Origin: Streptomyces spororaveus
GTDB taxonomy: Bacteria; Actinomycetota; Actinomycetes; Streptomycetales; Streptomycetaceae
NCBI RefSeq assembly: GCF_016755875.1
Contig: NZ_BNED01000005.1
Coordinates: forward strand, 5,718,001-5,782,000
Direction: 5' to 3'
DNA length: 64,000 nt
Shown: in pieces, positions 19,931-28,404 of the stretch
Position numbering within the stretch: the first letter of the stretch is position 1
Layout: each line of letters starts with the position of its first letter
Program-made: the position numbers and the translations under genes
The notes under the pieces: generated by a model
Told to the model about the DNA's origin: nothing
Databases searched by the model: none
Seen by the model: only the letters and a program-made list of their open reading frames with translations

Positions 19931-20724
19931 CAGCTCAGCAGTCCCGTCCGCAGGGGCCCGGCGTCGTGCGCCGCGTGGGGGTGTACGTGGTCGTGGCCGG
20001 GCAGGGCGTGCTGTCCCACGGCCTCCGGGGGCGGGCCGTCGTGGACGACGCAGCCGTCGCGCAAGACGACGGCGCGGTCGATCAGGGGCTCCAGCGGGCC
20101 CAGTTCGTGCAGCACGAGCAGGACGGTGGAGCCGGCGGCGACCTGCGCGCGCAGGGCGTTCGCCAGGACCTCCTGGTTGGCGAGGTCCACGCCCGCCATC
20201 GGCTCGTCCATGATCAGCAGCTCGGGTTCGACGGCGAGCGCCCGGGCGATGAGCACGCGCTGGTGCTGGCCGCCCGAGAGGGCGTCCACCGAGACCTCGG
20301 CGTGCGAGTCCATGTCGACCAGGGCCAGGGCGTGCTCGATGGCGGTCCTGTCGGCCTTGCGCAGCAGGCCGAAGCGGGAGCGGGCGAGCCGGCCGGAGGA
20401 GACGACCTCGCGGACGGTGGCCGGGACGCCGCCGGCGGCGGTGGTGCGCTGGGGGACGTACCCGATGCGCGACCAGTCGCGGAAGCGCTTGAACTCCGTG
20501 CCGAAGAGGCTGAGGGAGCCGTCGGTCAGCGGGACCTGGCCGACGACCGCGCGGACGGCCGTGGACTTGCCGGAGCCGTTGGCGCCGAGCAGCGCGACGA
20601 CCTCGCCGCGGTGCACGGTGAGGTCGATCCCGCGCAGCACGGGGCGCGAGCCGAGCGAGGCCGTGGCCCCGCGCAGGGATATGACGGGCGGCTGGTCCGC
20701 GGACCGTCCTGGCGTGGACTGCAT
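19930..20724 (-). CDS. znuC: Zinc ABC transporter ATP-binding protein ZnuC
   Basis: A 264-residue ATPase with Walker A LLGANGSGKST, Q-loop YVPQRT, signature ALSGGQHQRVLIARA, Walker B LLIMDEPMAGVD and H-loop LVLHELG, all intact. It energises zinc import through ZnuB. The start is placed at ATG 20724 (MQSTPGRSADQ), preceded by GGAGG at good spacing. ATG 20751, which almost abuts the znuA stop, adds nine residues without a ribosome binding site. A His-rich C-terminus (HALPGHDHVHPHAAH) is typical of zinc systems. Confidence 0.93.
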   Translation of the reverse strand: MQSTPGRSADQPPVISLRGATASLGSRPVLRGIDLTVHRGEVVALLGANGSGKSTAVRAVVGQVPLTDGSLSLFGTEFKRFRDWSRIGYVPQRTTAAGGVPATVREVVSSGRLARSRFGLLRKADRTAIEHALALVDMDSHAEVSVDALSGGQHQRVLIARALAVEPELLIMDEPMAGVDLANQEVLANALRAQVAAGSTVLLVLHELGPLEPLIDRAVVLRDGCVVHDGPPPEAVGQHALPGHDHVHPHAAHDAGPLRTGLLS

Positions 20725-20751
20725 GGCTCGCGCCTCCGTTGCTGCTGTCAT

Positions 20752-21744
20752 CTACTTGGCTCCGAGCGCCTTCTGGAGGTTCTTCAGGTTGGACCGCATG
20801 ACCTCGAAGTAGTCAGCGCCCTGGGACTTGTCGGTGATTCCTTCGAGCGGGTCCAGGACGTCGGTCCGCAGGCCGGTGTCCGTCGCCAGGGTCTTGGCCG
20901 TCTTGTCGCTGGCCAGGGCCTCGAAGAACACGGTGGTGACATTGTCCTTCCTGGCGACGGCCTGAAGATCCTTCATCCGGGCCGGGCTCGGTTCGGACTC
21001 GGGGTCGACGCCGGAGATGCCCTCCTGGTCGAGGCCGTAGCGCTCGGCGAGGTATCCGAAGGCGGAGTGGGTGGTGATGAAGGTCCTGGAGGTCGTGTTC
21101 TTCAGGCCGTCCTTGAACTCCGTGTCCAGCGCGGTCAGTTTGCCGACGAGTTCGTCGGTGTTCTTCCTGTAGTCCGCCGCGTGGTCGGGGTCGGCCTTCT
21201 CCAGGGAGGCGCCGACGCCCTTGGCGATCTCCGCGTACTTGACGGGGTCGAGCCAGACGTGGGGGTCCCGGGCGCCCTCGCCGTGGCCGTGATCGTGGTC
21301 GTGGTCGTGGCCCTCGCCCTCGGCGTGGGCCTCCTCGGCGCCGTGGTCGTGGCCGGAGGAGCCGTGCGCCTCCAGTTCGGTGAGGGTCGCGGCGTCGACG
21401 ATGTTCTTCACGCCGGACTGGGCGACGGCCTTGTCGACGGCGGGCTGCAGGCTCTTGAGGTAGAGGACCACGTCGGCCTCGCCGAGCTGCCCGGTCTGCC
21501 TCGGGGTGATCTCCAGGTCGTGGGGTTCGACGCCGGGCCTGGTCAGGACGTCGACCTTCACGTGGTCCTTGCCGATCTGCTCGGCGAGGAACTGCAGCGG
21601 GTAGAACGACGCCGTCACGCCGACCTTGCCGTCCTTGCCGCCGCCGGTGCCGGCAGCGGCTCCGGAGCAGGCGGTCAGGGCCGTGGCGCCGAGGGCGACG
21701 GCTCCGGCGAGGGCGGCGGCGGGTATGAGGCGTCGTACGTTCAT
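20752..21744 (-). CDS. znuA: Zinc ABC transporter substrate-binding lipoprotein ZnuA
   Basis: A 330-residue cluster A-I metal-binding protein. The lipoprotein signal ends LTACSG, so Cys becomes lipidated. A long histidine/acidic loop (GHDHGAEEAHAEGEGHDHDH and onward) between DAATLTEL and DPHVWLDPVKYAEIA is the zinc-collecting loop typical of ZnuA; HVWLDP and later THSAFGYLAERYG supply metal ligands. The start is taken as ATG 21744 (MNVRRLIPAA); in-frame ATG/TTG codons up to 21762 are possible. It heads the znu-zur operon, with a Zur-box-like palindrome 22 bp upstream. Confidence 0.94.
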   Translation of the reverse strand: MNVRRLIPAAALAGAVALGATALTACSGAAAGTGGGKDGKVGVTASFYPLQFLAEQIGKDHVKVDVLTRPGVEPHDLEITPRQTGQLGEADVVLYLKSLQPAVDKAVAQSGVKNIVDAATLTELEAHGSSGHDHGAEEAHAEGEGHDHDHDHGHGEGARDPHVWLDPVKYAEIAKGVGASLEKADPDHAADYRKNTDELVGKLTALDTEFKDGLKNTTSRTFITTHSAFGYLAERYGLDQEGISGVDPESEPSPARMKDLQAVARKDNVTTVFFEALASDKTAKTLATDTGLRTDVLDPLEGITDKSQGADYFEVMRSNLKNLQKALGAK

Positions 21745-21765
21745 GACATCCATTTTCATCAAAGA

Positions 21766-21780
21766 TGGAAACGATTGTCA
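21766..21780. promoter_or_regulatory. Zur-box-like operator of znuA-znuC-znuB-zur
   Basis: TGGAAACGATTGTCA, read on the minus strand as TGACAATCGTTTCCA, has the 7-1-7 TG.(A)AA..TTT.CA symmetry of Fur-family Zur boxes. It lies 22 bp before the znuA start, where repression of the promoter is expected. Confidence 0.65.
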
Positions 21781-21828
21781 AAAACCCAGGTGGGAGGCCC
21801 GGGTGGGCGGCGTGGAAGGGGAACCGAT

Positions 21829-21859
21829 TTGAAAGGGGGGGTGCGGGCGCCGGTAATCT
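21829..21859 (+). promoter_or_regulatory. Candidate glyS promoter
   Basis: TTGAAA (21829-21834) and TAATCT (21854-21859) are separated by 19 bp and lie 39 bp before the glyS GTG. The hexamers are good but the spacer is long. Confidence 0.3.
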
Positions 21860-21898
21860 AAAGACTTCGCCGTTCGTCCTCGTAATGAAGAGAGCACC

Positions 21899-23281
21899 GT
21901 GGCCGCCGACAAGATCGAAACCATCGTCAGCCTGAGCAAGCGCCGTGGCTTCGTTTTCCCGTGCAGTGAGATCTACGGTGGCTCCAAGGCCGCCTGGGAC
22001 TACGGCCCGCTCGGTGTCGAGCTCAAGGAGAACATCAAGCGCCAGTGGTGGAAGGCGATGGTCACCGGGCGTGAGGACATCGTCGGTATCGACTCCTCCG
22101 TGATCCTGGCCCCCGAGGTCTGGGTCGCCTCCGGCCACGTCGCCACCTTCTCGGACCCGCTGACCGAGTGCACCTCCTGCCACAAGCGCCACCGCGCGGA
22201 CCACCTTGAAGAGGCGTACGAGGCCAAGCACGGCCGTGTGCCCGCCAATGGTCTTGCCGACATCAACTGTCCCAACTGTGGTGTGAAGGGCCAGTTCACC
22301 GAGCCCAAGCAGTTCTCCGGCATGCTGGAGACCCACCTCGGCCCGACCCAGGACACCGGCTCGAAGGCGTACCTGCGCCCCGAGACCGCCCAGGGCATCT
22401 TCACCAACTTCGCCCAGGTGCAGACCACTTCGCGCAAGAAGCCGCCCTTCGGCATCGCGCAGATGGGCAAGTCCTTCCGCAACGAGATCACGCCGGGCAA
22501 CTTCATCTTCCGCACGCGCGAGTTCGAGCAGATGGAGATGGAGTTCTTCGTCAAGCCGGGCGAGGACGAGCAGTGGCAGGAGTACTGGATGCAGGAGCGG
22601 TGGAACTGGTACCGCGACCTGGGCATCCGCGAGGAGAACATCCGCTGGTACGACCACCCGAAGGAGAAGCTGTCCCACTACTCGAAGCGCACCGCCGACA
22701 TCGAGTACCGCTTCAACTTCGGTGGCAACGAGTTCTCCGAGCTCGAAGGTGTCGCCAACCGCACCGACTTCGACCTCAAGGCCCACTCGGCCGCGTCCGG
22801 TCAGAACCTCACCTACCTCGACCAGGAGTCGGGTGAGCGCTACACCCCGTACGTCATCGAGCCGGCCGCCGGTGTCAACCGCGCCATGCTCGCCTTCATG
22901 CTCGACGCCTACGTCGAGGACGAGGCCCCGAACGCCAAGGGCGTCATGGAGAAGCGCACCGTGATGCGCTTCGACCCCCGCCTGGCCCCGATCAAGGTCG
23001 CCGTCCTGCCGCTGTCCCGCAACCCGCAGCTGTCGCCGAAGGCCAAGGGCCTCGCCGCCGACCTGCGCAAGCACTGGAACATCGAGTTCGACGACGCGGG
23101 CGCCATCGGCCGCCGCTACCGCCGCCAGGACGAGATCGGTACGCCGTTCTGCGTCACCGTCGACTTCGACACCCTGGACGACAACGCGGTGACCGTGCGC
23201 GAGCGCGACACGATGAAGCAGGAGCGCGTCTCCCTGGACCAGATCCAGGCCTACCTCGGCAGCCGTCTGCTCGGCTGCTAG
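21899..23281 (+). CDS. glyS: Glycyl-tRNA synthetase (alpha2 type)
   Basis: A 460-residue class II synthetase of the single-chain dimeric type. Motif 1 region is [14 protein letters not shown] zinc-site-like CTSCHKRH with [14 protein letters not shown] follows. Motif 2 surrounds [20 protein letters not shown] (class II arginine), with [12 protein letters not shown]. The C-terminal anticodon-binding domain starts near [18 protein letters not shown]. Starts at GTG 21899 after a GAAGAGAG purine tract. It is divergent from znuA, with only ~150 bp between. Confidence 0.97.
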   Translation: MAADKIETIVSLSKRRGFVFPCSEIYGGSKAAWDYGPLGVELKENIKRQWWKAMVTGREDIVGIDSSVILAPEVWVASGHVATFSDPLTECTSCHKRHRADHLEEAYEAKHGRVPANGLADINCPNCGVKGQFTEPKQFSGMLETHLGPTQDTGSKAYLRPETAQGIFTNFAQVQTTSRKKPPFGIAQMGKSFRNEITPGNFIFRTREFEQMEMEFFVKPGEDEQWQEYWMQERWNWYRDLGIREENIRWYDHPKEKLSHYSKRTADIEYRFNFGGNEFSELEGVANRTDFDLKAHSAASGQNLTYLDQESGERYTPYVIEPAAGVNRAMLAFMLDAYVEDEAPNAKGVMEKRTVMRFDPRLAPIKVAVLPLSRNPQLSPKAKGLAADLRKHWNIEFDDAGAIGRRYRRQDEIGTPFCVTVDFDTLDDNAVTVRERDTMKQERVSLDQIQAYLGSRLLGC

Positions 23282-23296
23282 GTCCTGCCGTACGAA

Positions 23297-23345
23297 GACC
23301 GGTGGCCCGGTGCGCTCGCAGCGCACCGGGCCACCGGTCTTTTTG
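23297..23345. terminator. Strong intrinsic terminator of glyS
   Basis: A perfect 20-bp stem (GACCGGTGGCCCGGTGCGCT with AGCGCACCGGGCCACCGGTC) with a CGC loop and a TTTTT tail. It is one of the few terminators in the window with a real U-tract, and may act in both directions. Confidence 0.95.
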
Positions 23346-23369
23346 TACGGGCGGACCCGGCGGACCGGG

Positions 23370-24089
23370 TCAGGAGGCCGCTGCCTCCCGCGCCTCCCGG
23401 GCCTCCCGCTCGGCCGCAAGGCGCTCTCCCTCGGCCTTGGAGCGCTTCCCGTACAGGGCGGTCCATACGCCGAGTCCGGCCAGCACCCCGTAGATCATGA
23501 TCGGGCTGACCACCACCATGGTCTTGGTCTCCAGCGTGTAGGCGAGGAAGACGCGGACGAGGGCCTCGGTGATGTAGGCGAGACCCCACACCAGGGTCAT
23601 CCGGTTCATGGTGGTGCGGAAGGTCTCGAACTGCCACAGGCCGTTCCACCAGGCGGTGCTTCCCGGGGTGCCGTCGGTGGCGAACTTGCGGCCGAAGTAG
23701 AACATCAGCGGGCGCGGTGCGAGCAGCGTCGCCAGGCAGAGCAGCCCGAACAGCCCGGTGACCCCCGAGTCCTTGATGAGCAGGGCGCGGGCCGAGTGCG
23801 CGCCGGCGAGCGAGACGACGGCCGTGATCACCAGGAACACCAGGGTGACGACGGCGAACTCGTCGAGCTTGCGCCGCCAGGCCAGGCTGACGACGCTGTC
23901 GAGCACCGGCCAGGCGCTGCTGAGCAGCAGCGCGGAGAACTCGCTCCAGCCGTGGTCGCTGAGCATGTTGTACGTGATGATCGGCGCGACCACGTTGAGC
24001 CCGATGGTCACGATCCAGCCGAGGGCGGTGGCAGCGCCCGAGCGCTTCGGAGGTCCCGGCTGGGTGTCTTGTATTGCTGGAGTGGACAA
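23370..24089 (-). CDS. VC0807-like multi-pass membrane protein
   Basis: A ~239-residue protein with about six hydrophobic helices (TALGWIVTIGLNVVAPIITY, LDEFAVVTLVFLVITAVVSL, TKTMVVVSPIMIYGVLAGLG). It has a GWSEFSALLLSSAWPVLDS loop and a charged, Ala/Glu/Arg-rich C-terminal tail (AEREAREAREAAAS). The pattern matches VC0807-family proteins of unknown function. The start is uncertain: TTG 24089 is preferred because AGGGGGAA precedes it, while ATG 24155 adds 22 residues. The glyS terminator separates it from glyS. Confidence 0.8.
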   Translation of the reverse strand: MSTPAIQDTQPGPPKRSGAATALGWIVTIGLNVVAPIITYNMLSDHGWSEFSALLLSSAWPVLDSVVSLAWRRKLDEFAVVTLVFLVITAVVSLAGAHSARALLIKDSGVTGLFGLLCLATLLAPRPLMFYFGRKFATDGTPGSTAWWNGLWQFETFRTTMNRMTLVWGLAYITEALVRVFLAYTLETKTMVVVSPIMIYGVLAGLGVWTALYGKRSKAEGERLAAEREAREAREAAAS

Positions 24090-24227
24090 CGTTCCCCCTG
24101 GAACAGGCCTGATGGAGTGCGGTAGGGGGACCGTAAGTAGATCGACGGTGCGCAAACAACCGGAACGCGCCCAAAATGATCATCAAGTCGCCCGGAGTGA
24201 CTGATGAGGGCCGGTGGTCACCCCGCG

Positions 24228-24821
24228 TCAGGCGCGCAGGCCCCGGATCACGAGAGCGGTGACCGCCTCGAACTCGGTGATGATCGTCGGCGAGAGCCAG
24301 TCCGCCGCGTACTGCGGGTCGTGGAAGCGGCCGGTGGCGTCGAAGACCGCGCGAGCCGCCGCCGGCACGTCCTCGGCGGAGAGCGAGCCCGCCGCGACAC
24401 CCTCGGCGATGATGCGGCCCAGCTGGTCGATCAGTTCACTCAGGTGCGCGTCCACCACGCCGCTGTTCTCGGCGAGCAGCACGGTGTAGGTGGCGAACAG
24501 CTCCGGATCGTCGCCCGCCTTGTGGCGCTTGGCCTCGAAGAGGGCCTCCAGCCACGCCTCCAGCTTGGAGGGGGCGCTCCCGGTGGGAGCCGAGGCGATC
24601 TCCTCCAGCATGACCACGCTCCGGGCGAGCCAGCGGTCCGTGACGGCCTCGCGCAGCGCCGCCTTCGACGGGAAGTGCCGGTAGACACTGCCGTGGCTGA
24701 CACCCAGGGCGCGAGCCACGTCCACCACGGTCGCCTTGGTGGGACCGAAGCGGCGCAGCACCTCCTCGGTGGTCGCGAGGATGCGCTCGGGAGTCAGGGG
24801 CTCGGCAGCAGCGGGAGGCAT
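24228..24821 (-). CDS. TetR family transcriptional regulator
   Basis: A 197-residue regulator. The N-terminal HTH reads RILATTEEVLRRFGPTKATV (first part) and VDVARALGVSHGSVYRHFPS. The C-terminal ligand domain resembles the TetR_C_7-like type (AEEVP, FHDPQYAADW). It lies 21 bp downstream of the aldo/keto reductase gene on the same strand. It probably represses that operon at the perfect palindrome 25919-25950. A smaller palindrome (GGTACG-AC-CGTACC, 24823-24836) sits right before its start. Confidence 0.93.
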   Translation of the reverse strand: MPPAAAEPLTPERILATTEEVLRRFGPTKATVVDVARALGVSHGSVYRHFPSKAALREAVTDRWLARSVVMLEEIASAPTGSAPSKLEAWLEALFEAKRHKAGDDPELFATYTVLLAENSGVVDAHLSELIDQLGRIIAEGVAAGSLSAEDVPAAARAVFDATGRFHDPQYAADWLSPTIITEFEAVTALVIRGLRA

Positions 24822-24842
24822 GGGTACGACCGTACCGTCAGC

Positions 24843-25901
24843 TCAGTGCTCACTGTCGAGGTGGGCCATCTGGGCCGCCGGGTACCTCTCCCCGGCCGCC
24901 GCGCCCGCCGGGACGGCCTCCTCGACGGCTGCCAGGTCGGCGGCGTCGAGGGAGACGTCCATGGCACCCAGTGCCTCGGCGAGCCGGTCCCGGCGCCGGG
25001 CGCCCACCAGCGGCACGATGTCGACCCCGTGCCGGGGCCCCTGCGCGAGCACCCAGGCGATCGCGGTCTGGGCGACACTCACGCCCTTGCCCTCGGCCAC
25101 CTTGCGCAGCGCCTCCACCAGGTCGAGGTTCCGGTCGAGGTTGTCGCCCTGGAAGCGGGGGCTCATGCCGCGGAAGTCGCCCGGGGCCAGCGCGCGGTCG
25201 CGGGTGAAGTGGCCGCTGATCAGGCCGCGGGACAGCACCCCGTACGCCGTGATCCCGATGCCGAGCTCGCGGGCGGCCGGCAGGATCTCGGCCTCGATGC
25301 CGCGGGAGATCAGCGAGTACTCGATCTGGAGGTCGGAGATCGGGGCCACGGCGGCGGCCCGGCGCAGGGTGTCCGCACCGACCTCCGAGAGGCCGATGTG
25401 GCGCACGTGCCCGGCCTCGACCGCCTCGGCGATGGCCCCGACGGTCTCCTCGATCGGTACGTCCGGGTCCACGCGGGCGATCCGGTAGATGTCGATGTGG
25501 TCCCGGCCGAGCCGCTGGAGCGAGTAGGCCAGGAAGTTCCTGACGGCCTCCGGCCGGCCGTCGTAACCGGTGAAGCCGCCCTCGACCGTGCGCAGCGCAC
25601 CGAACTTGACGCTGGTCAGCGCCCGCTCGCGGGCTTCCGCGGGCGCCGTGCGCAGGGCCTCGTTGATCAGCAGTTCGTTGTGCCCCATGCCGTAGAAGTC
25701 GCCGGTGTCCAACAGCGTGTGCGTGCCGTCGGGGGCGGCGTCCAGATAGGCGTGAATGGTCGCGATGGACTCGGCGCGGTCCGCCTCCCCGTAGAGGGCG
25801 GACATCCCCATGCAGCCCAGCCCCAGCGGGAAGACGGTGGGGCCGGTGCTGCCGAGAGTGCGGCGGCCGGCGGTCGGGTGGGTGCTCTCGTTCGTCGTCA
25901 T
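24843..25901 (-). CDS. Aldo/keto reductase
   Basis: A 352-residue NADPH-dependent oxidoreductase with a (beta/alpha)8 barrel. FPLGLGCMGMSALYG is followed by LLDTGDFYGMGHNELLINEA (catalytic Asp and Tyr), SVKFGALRTV (catalytic Lys) and a later HIGLSEVG. The catalytic His region is unusual: LGRDHIDIYRIARVD has Arg/Ile-Ala where many members have YQLHRxD. The start is ATG 25901 (MTTNESTHPTAG). No ribosome binding site is present, and a -10-like CATTCT ends 6 nt upstream, so the mRNA may be leaderless. It forms an operon with the TetR gene downstream. Confidence 0.92.
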   Translation of the reverse strand: MTTNESTHPTAGRRTLGSTGPTVFPLGLGCMGMSALYGEADRAESIATIHAYLDAAPDGTHTLLDTGDFYGMGHNELLINEALRTAPAEARERALTSVKFGALRTVEGGFTGYDGRPEAVRNFLAYSLQRLGRDHIDIYRIARVDPDVPIEETVGAIAEAVEAGHVRHIGLSEVGADTLRRAAAVAPISDLQIEYSLISRGIEAEILPAARELGIGITAYGVLSRGLISGHFTRDRALAPGDFRGMSPRFQGDNLDRNLDLVEALRKVAEGKGVSVAQTAIAWVLAQGPRHGVDIVPLVGARRRDRLAEALGAMDVSLDAADLAAVEEAVPAGAAAGERYPAAQMAHLDSEH

Positions 25902-25918
25902 AAGACGAGAATGGCATG

Positions 25919-25950
25919 ACGAGTGACAGATTTCAATATCTGTCACTCGT
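25919..25950. promoter_or_regulatory. Perfect 13-bp palindrome, likely TetR operator
   Basis: ACGAGTGACAGAT (25919-25931) and ATCTGTCACTCGT (25938-25950) flank a 6-bp centre. On the minus strand the centre contributes TTGAAA, a good -35. With a 17-bp spacer it leads to CATTCT just before the aldo/keto reductase ATG, so a bound repressor would block the promoter. Confidence 0.75.
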
Positions 25951-25955
25951 CAGTG

Positions 25956-26300
25956 TCAGGCGAGGATCCGCAGCGCCAGGGCGGCCGCCGCGACCAGGGC
26001 GAGGACGGCCGCCGGTGCCAGCTCGTAGTCCTTGACCCGGAGGTGGCTGATGACAGCGCCGACGAAGTAGAGGGTCACGCCGACTGCCGCGGCCACGCCG
26101 AGCGGAGTGACCCACAGGCCGGCGACCAGGCCGAGCGCGCCCGCGGCCTTCAGTGCGGCGAGCCCCGGCAGCCACGAGTCCGGCACCTGGACCTTCCGGA
26201 TGCCGGCGACGACCTGCTCGTTGCGCTGGAGGGTGAAGGTGGCGGAGGCGGCGAGGACGAGGGCGAGCAGGCCTCCGACGACGGCGTAGGCAAGGAACAT
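25956..26300 (-). CDS. DoxX-like family membrane protein
   Basis: A 114-residue protein of four transmembrane helices in the DoxX/DoxD-like superfamily (MFLAYAVVGGLLALVLAAS; LPGLAALKAAGALGLVAGLW; GVAAAVGVTLYFVGAVISHL). The start is ATG 26300 behind GGAGATTTTC. It is divergent from the MarR regulator at 26392, a very common DoxX-regulator arrangement, and likely repressed by it. Some DoxX relatives take part in oxidative stress responses; no specific role can be assigned. Confidence 0.88.
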   Translation of the reverse strand: MFLAYAVVGGLLALVLAASATFTLQRNEQVVAGIRKVQVPDSWLPGLAALKAAGALGLVAGLWVTPLGVAAAVGVTLYFVGAVISHLRVKDYELAPAAVLALVAAAALALRILA

Positions 26301-26391
26301 GAAAATCTCCAACGGTCGACGATGTGAAACCATTGAATAGCATCAACGATCCGTTCAGTGCAATCATTTCCTGGTTGTTACGATGTGGACC

Positions 26392-26847
26392 ATGACGGCA
26401 GACCAGGACGGACCGCACCCTCCGCAGCGGCTGGGCCTGCTGCTGGCCTGGCACGGATCGGTCACCCAGACGCGGATGAAACGGGCACTCGGCACGGCCG
26501 GGCTCACCCCGCGGCACGCGATGGCACTGATGCACCTGGAGGGCGGACCCATCAGCCAGCGGGCGCTCGCCGAGCGGCTGGAGGTGGACCCGAGCGTGCT
26601 CGTCGGGATCCTGAACGACCTGGAGGGCGAGGGCCTGGCCGAACGCCGCCGGGACCCGGCCGACCGCCGCCGCCACAACGTGGCCATCACCGACGCCGGT
26701 GACGCGGCCCTCCACAAGACGAACACCGCCCTCGACGAGGTCGAGAGCGGCATCTTCGCGGGCCTGTCGGCCGCCGAGCGCGAGCTCCTGCGCGGCCTCC
26801 TCGACCGGGTCAACACCTCGGCCGAGGACTTCGCCTGCGGCGAGTAG
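26392..26847 (+). CDS. MarR family transcriptional regulator
   Basis: A 151-residue winged-helix regulator. LGLLLAWHGSVTQTRMKRAL leads to the recognition helix ISQRALAERLEVDPSVLVGI and the wing ERRRDPADRRRHNVAITDAG (Asp-Arg-Arg). The C-terminal dimerisation helix follows. The start is ATG 26392; ATG 26383 is a possible alternative. No Shine-Dalgarno is present, while TACGAT ends 7 nt before the ATG, suggesting a leaderless message. The intergenic region contains the loose palindrome TTGA-ATAGCA-TCAA (26334-26347), a possible operator for it and the DoxX gene. Confidence 0.92.
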   Translation: MTADQDGPHPPQRLGLLLAWHGSVTQTRMKRALGTAGLTPRHAMALMHLEGGPISQRALAERLEVDPSVLVGILNDLEGEGLAERRRDPADRRRHNVAITDAGDAALHKTNTALDEVESGIFAGLSAAERELLRGLLDRVNTSAEDFACGE

Positions 26848-26901
26848 CCGACAGGAACGCGGGGAGCGGACGGCCCGCCCCCTCGGACGCCTCCGGACGG
26901 C

Positions 26902-28353
26902 CTACCCGCGCGGCGACCCCGTCGTCGTCGACGCCGTGCCGACTGCCTCCTCCAGCGTGCGGGCGGTCCGCTCCGCCGTCCCGCGAGCCCACGCACCGCT
27001 CGTCGCCGCGCCCACGACCAGGACGAGCAGCCCGCAGATCGTGATGATCCACCAGGCCGGCTGGGCCGCCCCGGAGAAGTCCGAGCCGTTCGCCAGCCCG
27101 GCCGCCAGCACCGAGCCGATCACCGCGACGCCCAGGGTGCCGCCGGTCTGCCGGCTGGTGGAGGCGATGGCGGCCGCGACCCCGGCCTGGGAGCGCGGCA
27201 TCCCGGACACCGCCGTATTGGTGATCGGCGCGTTCACCATGCCGAAGCCCAGCCCGAACAGCATGTACCCGGTGAACAGGAGCGGATTGGACGTCTCGGC
27301 CTCGAACAGGGCGAACAGCAACCCGCTCGACGCCATCGCCACACCCGCGATCAGCAGGCAGATCCGCGGCCCCCGGCTGCCCACCAGCCGCCCGGCCAGC
27401 GGCGCGAACAGGACGGTCAGGCCGGCCATCGGCAGCATGTAGAGCCCGGCGTGCAGGGCGCTGAGCCCCCGTACGTCCTGGAGGTACAGCGTGTTCAGGA
27501 AGAGGAACCCGGCCAGCCCGGCGAAGGCGCTGATCGCGATCACCGTCGATCCGCTGAAGGGCGCGCTCCGGAAGAACCGGAGGTCGATCAGCGGCTCCTT
27601 GCACCGGGGCTCGTGGATCAGCAGCCCCACGAACGCGGCGAAGGCCACCACCGCGCACCCCATGATCAGCGGCGAACGCCACCCTGCGGCCGGCGCCTCG
27701 ATGATCCCGTACGTCAGGCTCCCCAGCAGGGCGATGACCAGCACCTGCCCCAGCGGGTCCGGGCGGCGCGGCCGGGCCGCCCGGGACTCCTGGATGTGCC
27801 GCAGGGTCAGCGCGAACGCCGCCACACCGATCGGCAGATTGATCAGGAAGATCGAGCGCCAGCCCACGGAGTCCACCAGCACCCCGCCGATCAGGGGGCC
27901 CGCCGCCATGGAGACGCCCCCGACCGCTCCCCACACACCGATGGCCCGGGCCCGCTCCGCGGGATCGGTGAAGGTGTTGGTGATGATCGACATCGCCACC
28001 GGGTTGAGCATCGCGCCGCCGACCGCCTGGACCATCCGGAAGACGATGAGCCAGTTGAGGCTGGGGGCGAGCGAGCAGAGCAGGGAGCCGCCCGTGAATG
28101 CCACCAGACCGGCCACGAACACCTTCCGGCGCCCGATCCGGTCGGCCGTGGAGCCCGCGAGCATCAGCAGCGAGGCCAGCACGAGGGTGTAGGCGTCGAT
28201 GCTCCACTGCAGCCCCGAGACCGAGGCGTCCAGGTCCCGGCGCATCGAGGGCAGCGCGACGTTGAGCACGGTGTTGTCGAGGCTGACGATCAGCAGGCTC
28301 ATGCAGCAGATCGCGAGGACGAGCATGCGCTGCCGGGGACTCGACTCGATCAT
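26902..28353 (-). CDS. DHA2-type (14-TM) MFS drug exporter
   Basis: A 483-residue major facilitator of the drug:H+ antiporter-2 family (EmrB/QacA-like) with ~14 hydrophobic segments. Helix 1 carries LIVSLDNTVLNVALPSMRRD (DHA2 motif D1). Motif A is GSTADRIGRRKVFVAGLV. Motif C is WGAVGGVSMAAGPLIGGVLV (GPxxGG). It is a likely proton-driven exporter of small organic compounds; the substrate is unknown. It is convergent with the MarR gene and divergent from dus with ~50 bp between. Confidence 0.93.
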   Translation of the reverse strand: MIESSPRQRMLVLAICCMSLLIVSLDNTVLNVALPSMRRDLDASVSGLQWSIDAYTLVLASLLMLAGSTADRIGRRKVFVAGLVAFTGGSLLCSLAPSLNWLIVFRMVQAVGGAMLNPVAMSIITNTFTDPAERARAIGVWGAVGGVSMAAGPLIGGVLVDSVGWRSIFLINLPIGVAAFALTLRHIQESRAARPRRPDPLGQVLVIALLGSLTYGIIEAPAAGWRSPLIMGCAVVAFAAFVGLLIHEPRCKEPLIDLRFFRSAPFSGSTVIAISAFAGLAGFLFLNTLYLQDVRGLSALHAGLYMLPMAGLTVLFAPLAGRLVGSRGPRICLLIAGVAMASSGLLFALFEAETSNPLLFTGYMLFGLGFGMVNAPITNTAVSGMPRSQAGVAAAIASTSRQTGGTLGVAVIGSVLAAGLANGSDFSGAAQPAWWIITICGLLVLVVGAATSGAWARGTAERTARTLEEAVGTASTTTGSPRG

Positions 28354-28404
28354 GCGCCGATGCTACGTCTCCCCCACCCCCTCGGCATGCGGGACAATGG
28401 GCGG

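Noticed and set aside
21280..21370. Repetitive GTGGTCGTGG-like sequence that might be a microsatellite or CRISPR-like array.
   Set aside because: It encodes the His/Asp/Glu-rich zinc-binding loop of ZnuA; there are no spaced repeats and no cas genes.
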